Positions 46,671-52,122 of a stretch of DNA of 52,122 nt are shown here, in pieces. This stretch comes from an uncultured Bacteroidales bacterium (GTDB lineage Bacteria > Bacteroidota > Bacteroidia > Bacteroidales > UBA11471). How positions within the stretch are numbered: position 1 is the first letter of the stretch; every line of letters starts with the position of its first letter. A program made the position numbers and the translations under genes. Location: positions 1 through 52,122 of the forward strand of contig CANQDQ010000014.1 in the NCBI GenBank assembly GCA_947593515.1, in the 5' to 3' direction. The notes beneath the pieces were generated by a model. It was not told the DNA's origin, searched no databases, and worked only from the letters and a program-made list of their open reading frames with translations.

Positions 46671-47405
46671 TTAGGGCAATGTATTATTTGGATAGAATTT
46701 TAGGCGGGTGGCATCGAGCTGGCGGCTGACATTGAAGTAGAAACCGCGTGTAGTGCCGATGAGGTCGTACACGCCGATGTAGTCGCACTGCGGCGGACAA
46801 AATTCGTAGGTGTCGGGCATGACGCCGAGCGTGTTCAACAGGTCGTAAGCGTGTTCAGGCGCGATGACGTACCATGCCGTTTCGGCGCTCTGCCCGTCGC
46901 CCGTCGAGAGTATGGCGTCGAGCAGACGGTGCAGGCGTTCCCGCCAGAAAGCCGCGGCGTCGGCTTGCCCCGATAGGGTGTTTGCGTGAACCATTGCCGA
47001 CATGCTCCGCAGGTCGAAAGGATTGTTATCTAACGAGCGGCGGGCGCATTTCAACAGGGCGGCACACGTTTCGGGCGGGTATTCTCCGCGCTTACAGAGC
47101 GAGTCGAGTTCTTCGGCGCAGGGCGACGTGCGGTAAGGGTCGTAGTCGTCTTGAAAAGAATATCCGAAGTAAAGATACCGGTAGTCGTCGGACGTCAGCG
47201 TGGTGTCGCCGTCGAGGTAGCGCTGCATCAAGACGGGGAAGTAGTAGGGTGAGCCGATGTCGGCGACGCTTTTTTTTATCGCCGCCATATCGGGCGCGGC
47301 AACAGTCAGGGTGTCGGGATATTCGTGCGGAAGCGTGTGCCCGTGCATCGCTGCGGGCAGGAAGAACAGGAGGAGAGAGAGTGTCGTTTTCAATCTTTTG
47401 TACAT
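46671..47405 (-). CDS. DUF4919 family exported protein
   Basis: This is a 244-residue protein with signal peptide MYKRLKTTLSLLLFFLPAAM. The mature part is helical and matches DUF4919 in its early YLDGDTTLTSDDYRYLYFGY segment, RSLDNNPFDLRSMSAMVHAN, and the ending ATRLKFYPNNT. It has no recognised catalytic residues and was not assigned a function. The start overlaps the end of the upstream tyrosine phosphatase gene by 16 bases, and the GH3 gene starts 13 bases after its stop, so the three are one transcript. The longer upstream frame is antisense-like and rejected. Confidence 0.85.
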   Translation of the reverse strand: MYKRLKTTLSLLLFFLPAAMHGHTLPHEYPDTLTVAAPDMAAIKKSVADIGSPYYFPVLMQRYLDGDTTLTSDDYRYLYFGYSFQDDYDPYRTSPCAEELDSLCKRGEYPPETCAALLKCARRSLDNNPFDLRSMSAMVHANTLSGQADAAAFWRERLHRLLDAILSTGDGQSAETAWYVIAPEHAYDLLNTLGVMPDTYEFCPPQCDYIGVYDLIGTTRGFYFNVSRQLDATRLKFYPNNTLP

Positions 47406-47905
47406 GATGAATCGGGAAATAATGTTTCCAGCAGCCCCGCACAGGCATCTTCGAGCAGGTTGAGCACCAGCTCGAAGCCGTCGGCTCCGCTGTAATAAGG
47501 GTCGGGAACATGGTCGTGAGGGTAGTTTCGGCAATACTCCGTCATGCGGTGTATTTTTGATGAGGCGGCAAGGTCGGGTGCCAATTCGCGCAGGTCGTCG
47601 ATGTTTGCGTCGTCCATACCTATCACGAGATCGAAACGCTCGAAGTCGTCGGCACCGATGCAGCGGGCGCGGTGTTCGAGCAGATAGCCCCGACGGGCGG
47701 CGTGCGCCCGCATACGCGGGTCGGGCAGGCTGCCGGCGTGTCCGCCGTAGAATCCCGCCGAATCCACCTCCATGCGGTCGGTCAAGCCCCGATCTCGCAG
47801 CAGGTGGCGCATAATGCCTTCGGCAGCCGGTGAGCGGCAGATGTTGCCGAGACATACGAACAGCACCCGATAGTGCGGAGCGGTATCGTTTGTGTGTTTC
47901 TCCAT
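47390..47905 (-). CDS. Low-molecular-weight protein-tyrosine phosphatase
   Basis: This is a 171-residue cytosolic phosphatase. The P-loop CLGNICRS (Cys18 to Arg24) and the general acid loop VPDPYYSGADGFE match the LMW-PTP family exactly. SAGFYGGHAGSLPDPRMRAHA is the usual second segment. It removes phosphate from tyrosine residues, often opposing BY-kinases in polysaccharide export. It is first in an operon with DUF4919 and a GH3 enzyme, and no tyrosine kinase or Wza/Wzc gene lies close by. A near-consensus -7 (TATCTTTA, complement at 47924-47931) lies upstream. Confidence 0.93.
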   Translation of the reverse strand: MEKHTNDTAPHYRVLFVCLGNICRSPAAEGIMRHLLRDRGLTDRMEVDSAGFYGGHAGSLPDPRMRAHAARRGYLLEHRARCIGADDFERFDLVIGMDDANIDDLRELAPDLAASSKIHRMTEYCRNYPHDHVPDPYYSGADGFELVLNLLEDACAGLLETLFPDSSCTKD

Positions 47906-48072
47906 ATTCTCGTTTAACGACTGTAAAGATAAGGATTTTTTCATTCTCTTCCAAATCGTTCCGTGCCGGCAGGCGAAAAATCCGGCGGCTTACGCTTTTC
48001 TCGGAGGGCTTGGCGGCAAAAATCGTTTTTATTTTTTTTCGGGGAAGCGTTTGCAGGAATAAAAAAAATAGC

Positions 48073-48080
48073 TACTTTTG
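48073..48080 (+). promoter_or_regulatory. -7 element of the SRP RNA gene
   Basis: TACTTTTG fits TAnnTTTG and ends four bases before the first G of the SRP RNA, the expected distance to the transcript start. Confidence 0.75.
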
Positions 48081-48084
48081 TGGC

Positions 48085-48180
48085 GGGTAAGTCCTACACG
48101 GCCAGCTCCCTGTCAATCCCCCAGGGCTTGACCGCAGCAAGGGCAGCAGGTCGTAGCGGCGCGATGTAGATCGCTTACCC
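48085..48180 (+). ncRNA. ffs: Signal recognition particle RNA (small bacterial type)
   Basis: The ends GGGTAAG and CTTACCC pair to close a single long hairpin. The central part (CCAGGGCTTGACCGCAGCAA and GGGCAGCAGG) matches the conserved SRP helix 8 region of Bacteroidetes 4.5S-type RNA that binds Ffh. It is about 96 bases long, lacks an Alu domain, and has its own promoter at 48073-48080. The tRNA-Thr gene begins five bases later and is probably made in the same transcript. Confidence 0.85.
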
Positions 48181-48184
48181 TCTT

Positions 48185-48257
48185 GCCGATATAGCTCAGT
48201 TGGTAGAGCAACGGTTTTGTAAACCGTCGGTCGTGGGTTCGAGTCCCTCTATCGGCT
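48185..48257 (+). tRNA. tRNA-Thr (anticodon TGT)
   Basis: Acceptor GCCGATA pairs with TATCGGC, anticodon stem ACGGT/ACCGT encloses loop TTTGTAA (TGT), and the T arm is GGGTTCGAGTCCC. CCA is not encoded. It directly follows the SRP RNA and precedes a bidirectional terminator. Confidence 0.94.
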
Positions 48258-48264
48258 CTCATGA

Positions 48265-48300
48265 AAACAGCCTCGTATTCAAACGAATACGAGGCTGTTT
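48265..48300. terminator. Bidirectional terminator after tRNA-Thr
   Basis: A 16-base perfect stem (AAACAGCCTCGTATTC with its complement) with loop AAAC. It lies between the SRP RNA/tRNA-Thr transcript and the convergent nitrilase-family gene. Confidence 0.88.
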
Positions 48301-48322
48301 ATTTATAAGAAATAATCTCTCG

Positions 48323-49360
48323 TTATTGAAGGGGCACCGTTTGCAGGTTGCGGACGATGGGGTAACCTTGGTCGGGGGCGTTGGTTTGGCGCGGCACGCG
48401 CGATACGCGCAGATTCGTTTCATACAGGAGCGCCTGTTCCGTGCCGGGCTCGATGACGCTCAACAGATTTTCATATCCGTCGAGCACTTCGCCCTGCACG
48501 TTTTTGAATCGGGCGGGCAGCCCGTCGGTCAGCAGCTTTTTCTGGTCGAACTGTATGGAGCTTGTGAGAGCCGAGTAACCGAATGCCTCGTCTCGTCTCG
48601 TGCCGGCATCGGCTTTGCTGCCGGCGGCATTCGTGAGCGACACCTGCACGGGGTGGCGCATCACTATGGCGGAGGCTTCGCGGATAAATTCACGGGAGGC
48701 GGGATTGTATTCGAGCGTGATGAGCATATCGATGTCGCCGATGTTGGCAAGCCGGCGCACGGTATAATTCACGTCGTCCGAAATCAAATCGACGCACACC
48801 AACGGCAGGAAGTTGCCGTAGCGCGTGCGGAACACGAACAGCGTATCGGCGGGCGTCATGCCCTTGCCTTTGAGAATGGACGATTCGAATATGGAGGGGC
48901 GCAGTTTGTATCCGTTATATACGGTGTCGGGGAAGATGACGACCGAGCGTCCGTGCCGCTCGTTGTCGTAGAATGTGCCCGCGAGGATTATCGCCTCGTG
49001 TTCGGCGGCATAGCGGCGGAGGCGTTTCAGCAGCCGGCTGCGTTCTTTTTTCACCATTGCCATCGACAGCTCCGGAAAGATCAGTATCTGCGAACCGTTC
49101 AGCTCGGCGGTCGCCAGACATTTTTCGATTTTCTCCGCATGGGCTTTGGAGTCGGCGATGACGGGCAGCTGCGTCCCCTTATCGACGATGTAGGGAATAT
49201 CTATCTGAAATTGGGCGATGCGCACGAACGGCACCCGCTCGCCTCCGAGCCGGTTGATGTATTTCACCTCCGGCAGTTGAGCCGCTGCCGAAAAGACGGC
49301 GCACACGATTGCCCCTAAAAGTATCGCAAAAGTTTTGTGTCGGTAACAAACGTTTTTCAT
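48323..49360 (-). CDS. Secreted nitrilase-family (carbon-nitrogen hydrolase) protein
   Basis: This is a 345-residue protein with an N-terminal signal peptide (MKNVCYRHKTFAILLGAIVC). This is unusual for nitrilases, which are normally cytosolic. The catalytic Glu is in IFPELSM, Lys in NGYKLRPSIFE, and Cys in LVCVDLISDD (about 188), so the full Glu-Lys-Cys triad is present. It hydrolyses or transfers a non-peptide C-N bond; Lnt-type apolipoprotein acyltransferases share the domain but have membrane helices, which this protein lacks. The start at 49360 is set by the signal peptide and a -7 element at 49388. Substrate unknown. Confidence 0.85.
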   Translation of the reverse strand: MKNVCYRHKTFAILLGAIVCAVFSAAAQLPEVKYINRLGGERVPFVRIAQFQIDIPYIVDKGTQLPVIADSKAHAEKIEKCLATAELNGSQILIFPELSMAMVKKERSRLLKRLRRYAAEHEAIILAGTFYDNERHGRSVVIFPDTVYNGYKLRPSIFESSILKGKGMTPADTLFVFRTRYGNFLPLVCVDLISDDVNYTVRRLANIGDIDMLITLEYNPASREFIREASAIVMRHPVQVSLTNAAGSKADAGTRRDEAFGYSALTSSIQFDQKKLLTDGLPARFKNVQGEVLDGYENLLSVIEPGTEQALLYETNLRVSRVPRQTNAPDQGYPIVRNLQTVPLQ

Positions 49361-49387
49361 GACTGTTTCAGAATAAATTGACAGGTG

Positions 49388-49395
49388 CAAAAGTA
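49388..49395 (-). promoter_or_regulatory. -7 element for the nitrilase-family gene
   Basis: TACTTTTG on the minus strand, 28 bases before the start codon at 49360. Confidence 0.6.
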
Positions 49396-49433
49396 GTTTT
49401 TTCTTTCGTATCGTTTTCTTAAAAAACACAAAA

Positions 49434-49455
49434 AACGCCGGCTTTTGCCGACGTT
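49434..49455 (-). terminator. Terminator of tRNA-Lys
   Basis: A nine-base stem with one G-T pair (AACGTCGGC with GCCGGCGTT on the minus strand), loop AAAA, followed by a T-rich run. It lies 10 bases beyond the tRNA 3' end. Confidence 0.75.
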
Positions 49456-49464
49456 TTTGTTCCG

Positions 49465-49537
49465 TGACCCCGGAGGGGCTCGAACCCTCGACCCAATGAT
49501 TAAGAGTCATTTGCTCTACCAGCTGAGCTACGGAGTC
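49465..49537 (-). tRNA. tRNA-Lys (anticodon CTT)
   Basis: Minus-strand cloverleaf: acceptor GACTCCG pairs with CGGGGTC, anticodon loop CTCTTAA has CTT at 34-36, and the T arm contains GGGTTCGAGCCC. CCA is not encoded. It decodes AAG. Confidence 0.94.
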
Positions 49538-49549
49538 ATTTTTCGGGGA

Positions 49550-49580
49550 CAAAAGTAATGCTTTTTACCGAACCCGCAAA
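49550..49580 (-). promoter_or_regulatory. Promoter of tRNA-Lys
   Basis: On the minus strand, TTTG (49577-49580), a 19-base gap, then TACTTTTG (49550-49557), 13 bases before the tRNA. Confidence 0.78.
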
Positions 49581-49641
49581 AATTATTCTTCCTTTTTTCG
49601 TTTGAAAATTTTTTTGAACCGTTCGGTGAGTTTTCAATCCA

Positions 49642-52122
49642 TTACTTTATTCCGTCGAGCAATATGAATGCCGCCCAATATTTCGGGTCTCGATAGGGTC
49701 TGACGGTTTTGTACGTTGTCTGTTTCTGTTCTTTTTTCCGGGCTTCTTCCCGCTCTCGAGCCGTAACGGGGCGATGCCCCGAGTTCGGCTCTGTCGTCTC
49801 GATGGTCTCGATTTTCTCGTATTCTCTTACATAGCGCTGGGCTTCGCGCAGCGATTCGTATTTGCTTTTTCCGGCAATCAGGTTTTTGTAGAACCGGCTC
49901 ATCAGCATTTGGGTGGCATCGTCGTCTACTTTCCACAGACTCATTATCAGGGCGTTCGCTCCGGCTTTCTTGAATCCCCGCTGCAAGCCGAATACCCCGT
50001 CGCCGGTGATTTCTCCCAATCCGGTTTGACAGGCCGACAGAACTACCAAATCCAATCCCCGCAAATCCAATGACGAGATTTCTTTCGCGGTCAGAATGCC
50101 GTCATCGACGCCTTCCGGAAGGGCGATGCCCGTCAAGGCATTGTTCGCTCCCGAAAACAGCAGACCCGACCGCGTCAGGGCTTTGTCTTCGACATAGCGG
50201 GGTCTGTCGTTGTCCGACATCAGGAAGCCCAGATGCTGCGCTCTCGGCATTTCCGTTTTCGTCCAATAGAATCCGTGCGTGGCGATATGCAGCATATTGT
50301 GCTTCTTGCCCGACAGGTCCTTGAACGAGGCTTCCGTCCCTGTCGTATCTATCATCAGGGTCGCCGGTACGGACGAGCTCTTCAGCGTCCGGTCGATATT
50401 CTTTACTTCCGACAGGGTTCCTGCAAGGTAGTCGGCGCCGCCGACATTGGCGCGCGACAGGGAATCCGCAATGTTGTAGAGCGTGAATTCGCGTTCGTGC
50501 GGATACTTTTTGCTGTTTTCTTCCAGTGTATGCGTGTCGGTATCGTATTTCAAGCCTCCGTACAGCACGGCTTCTTTCTGTCCGCTTTTCTCCTTGATGA
50601 CGGCAAGCTCCCGCGTCGAGGAGAGCCGGTGGAATTTCTGCCGGTCGGATATCCATCCGTCGGTACGATAGTCCGGAACGGTTTCCACGGCGATATTGTA
50701 CAGCTCTCCGGCGGGTGCGAAATAGATGTTTTCCGCGCCCTCGATATATGCGTCGAGTTTCTGCCATACGAGTTCGCTTATGCGGGGAGTGGTATAATAA
50801 CTTGCTTTGGGAATGGCGGCGAGTTGTTTGGCTTCGAAAAGGGGTACCATTCGAGGCGCAGTCAAATCGGCTTTCAGCACGTAGGCGGCATACTCGATGC
50901 TGTCGCTTCCGCAGGGGAAGGCGACGAATTCGACGGCGACATCTCGGCGCTCGAGTTTTTGCCGGACATCCTGCCAGCCGATGGCCAGATTGCGTGTGTA
51001 GTCGCCGTATATCTTGGAGCGCTGTACCAAGTCGTGTTCCATTCGGTCTACCAGCTGTTCGAGCGAGTCGGTATTCATATGGCGCTCGGCTATCGGCTTT
51101 TCGTAGAGCCGGTTGAGCATTCGGCGGTTCATCTGCAATTCTTTGTATGCCTCGACGGCTTCCTCGTCGCCGCTTTCGAGCAGGAGTTTGTTCATCTCTA
51201 TTTCGCTGTTCAGCAGCAGCCCTTTGCTCAGCAGAATGCTGTTGCAGGCATTCGATACCAACGAGCCGGTCGGATAGGTGTAGGCGTATAGGTGTATTTG
51301 TGTCCCAAACCAGATTTCTTCCTTTTGCCAAAAGAGGCTGCGTTCCGAGGCGGTCAGGTCGGCAAAGGTTTTCAGAATATAGTTCGTCTTGCATTTTGTT
51401 GCCTCGTCGGCATATCGGCTTAGATTCTGCGGGTCGGAGCTCCGGAAAGAATAATCTGATAAATTGTTTAACGATAAGGCGTAATTGGGGTGTTCTTTGC
51501 CGAGAACCTTTTCCCAAATTTGCAAGGCTTCCGTACCTAATCGTACCGCTTTGGTATAGTTGCCTAAATAATAATTGTAGTTTGCCAGATTATTCAACGA
51601 TGTGGCATAATCGGGGTGTTCCTTGCCGAGTGTTTTTTTTAAAATTCGCACAGTTTCTGTACCTAATCGTACCGCTTCGGCATAGTTACCCAAATATGAA
51701 TTATCTTGTGCTAAATTGTTCAACGATGTGGCATAATTGGGATGTCCTTTGCCGAGAGTTTTTTCAATAATCTGCAAGGCTTCCGTTCCCAAGCGTACCG
51801 CTTCGGCATAGTTACCCAAATATGAATTGTATAATGCCAAATTGTTCAACGATGTGGCATAATTGGGATGTCCTTTGCCGAGAGTTTTTTCAATAATCTG
51901 CAAGGCTTCCGTTATCAATCGCACAGCTTCGGTATAGTTGCCCAAATATGAATTGTATAATGCCAAATTATTCAATGACAAGGCATAATCGGGGTGTTCC
52001 TTGCCGAGCACCTTCTCCCTAATCTGTAAGGCTTCCGTTCCCAAGCGTACCGCTTCGGCATAGTTACCCAAATATGAATTATCTTGTGCTAAATTGTTCA
52101 ACGATGTGGCATAATTGGGATG
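49642..52122 (-). CDS. TPR-CHAT caspase-like protease (5' end beyond the window)
   Basis: The reading frame is open from the right edge of the window to a stop at 49642, at least 826 residues. The N-terminal part (first 220 residues seen) is at least five tetratricopeptide repeats of 42 residues of the kinesin-light-chain kind (LNNLAxYNSYLGNYxEAVRL). A helical linker (about 225-470) follows. The C-terminal CHAT domain has catalytic His in HIATHGFY and Cys in VLSACQTGLGE, and a basic tail with YWAAFILLDG. CHAT proteases are caspase relatives that cut specific partners, some in anti-phage or cell-death pathways, with TPRs as sensor or target binder. No partner gene lies downstream. The missing start, with any signal peptide and further repeats, is outside the window. 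Confidence 0.9.
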   Translation of the reverse strand, partial: HPNYATSLNNLAQDNSYLGNYAEAVRLGTEALQIREKVLGKEHPDYALSLNNLALYNSYLGNYTEAVRLITEALQIIEKTLGKGHPNYATSLNNLALYNSYLGNYAEAVRLGTEALQIIEKTLGKGHPNYATSLNNLAQDNSYLGNYAEAVRLGTETVRILKKTLGKEHPDYATSLNNLANYNYYLGNYTKAVRLGTEALQIWEKVLGKEHPNYALSLNNLSDYSFRSSDPQNLSRYADEATKCKTNYILKTFADLTASERSLFWQKEEIWFGTQIHLYAYTYPTGSLVSNACNSILLSKGLLLNSEIEMNKLLLESGDEEAVEAYKELQMNRRMLNRLYEKPIAERHMNTDSLEQLVDRMEHDLVQRSKIYGDYTRNLAIGWQDVRQKLERRDVAVEFVAFPCGSDSIEYAAYVLKADLTAPRMVPLFEAKQLAAIPKASYYTTPRISELVWQKLDAYIEGAENIYFAPAGELYNIAVETVPDYRTDGWISDRQKFHRLSSTRELAVIKEKSGQKEAVLYGGLKYDTDTHTLEENSKKYPHEREFTLYNIADSLSRANVGGADYLAGTLSEVKNIDRTLKSSSVPATLMIDTTGTEASFKDLSGKKHNMLHIATHGFYWTKTEMPRAQHLGFLMSDNDRPRYVEDKALTRSGLLFSGANNALTGIALPEGVDDGILTAKEISSLDLRGLDLVVLSACQTGLGEITGDGVFGLQRGFKKAGANALIMSLWKVDDDATQMLMSRFYKNLIAGKSKYESLREAQRYVREYEKIETIETTEPNSGHRPVTAREREEARKKEQKQTTYKTVRPYRDPKYWAAFILLDGIK
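51463..52122. repeat. Tandem 126-base repeats encoding the TPR units
   Basis: The sequence repeats with a 126-base period (marks near 51463, 51589, 51715, 51841, 51967 and 52093), one TPR unit of 42 residues each. Neighbouring units are nearly identical at the DNA level: for example, about 60 bases from 51725 and from 51851 match fully. The array runs off the window edge. Such identity points to recent duplication or gene conversion. Confidence 0.85.

Noticed and set aside
47406..47954. An upstream extension of the DUF4919 frame
   Set aside because: It is arginine-rich sequence in the wrong frame of the tyrosine phosphatase gene; the signal peptide marks the start at 47405.
51463..52122. Possible CRISPR-like array because of regular spacing
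   Set aside because: The units are contiguous, 126 bases long, in frame, and encode TPR motifs. There are no spacers.

Overview
The window is a chromosomal segment of a member of the order Bacteroidales. The proteins are Bacteroidales-like throughout: GyrB/ParE/CoaD/S41 gene order, a b558-type FrdCAB complex, DUF5723, DUF4919, a purD/YqaA cluster and an ORF6N protein. Start regions repeatedly carry the Bacteroidetes -7 element TAnnTTTG, often with TTTG 19-20 bases further upstream. Base composition of the core suggests a genus with moderate GC, such as Barnesiella, Coprobacter or Parabacteroides, but the genus cannot be fixed from the sequence alone.

Positions 1-4470 form an AT-rich, gene-poor accessory block. 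It holds small secreted or lipid-anchored proteins (two of them broken by frameshifts), a TfoX-N protein, an ORF6N protein, a decayed Bro-N gene, and repeated promoter-like sequences on the minus strand. It ends exactly at the 3' end of a tRNA-Arg(CCT) gene, the usual integration point of mobile islands. No integrase or second attachment site is inside the window.

From 4476 rightward the sequence is core genome. In order it holds: recO; a tRNA-Glu/rpsT/tRNA-Glu cluster; gyrB; a rnr-parE-coaD-S41 protease run; HU; two rhomboid proteases with a membrane endonuclease/exonuclease/phosphatase protein; the fumarate reductase operon; an rRNA methyltransferase, dipeptidyl peptidase, purD, membrane protein and YqaA cluster; an MsbA-like exporter; a lipoprotein/DUF5723 envelope pair; an alkyltransferase; rplS; a GH3/serine-hydrolase fusion; and a divergent flavodoxin-like gene.

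The right part has a three-gene unit (small acetyltransferase-like protein, IbrA-like PAPS-reductase-family protein, IbrB-like ParB-family protein). It is followed by a LysM cell-wall hydrolase, cytidine deaminase, dnaX, an operon of tyrosine phosphatase, DUF4919 and GH3 beta-xylosidase-like protein, the SRP RNA, tRNA-Thr, a secreted nitrilase-family protein and tRNA-Lys. The window closes inside a TPR-CHAT protease gene whose TPR part is a set of near-identical 126-base repeats. The IbrA/IbrB unit and the TPR-CHAT protein are the most likely places for under-described biology. The rest is mostly housekeeping with clear promoters and hairpin terminators.
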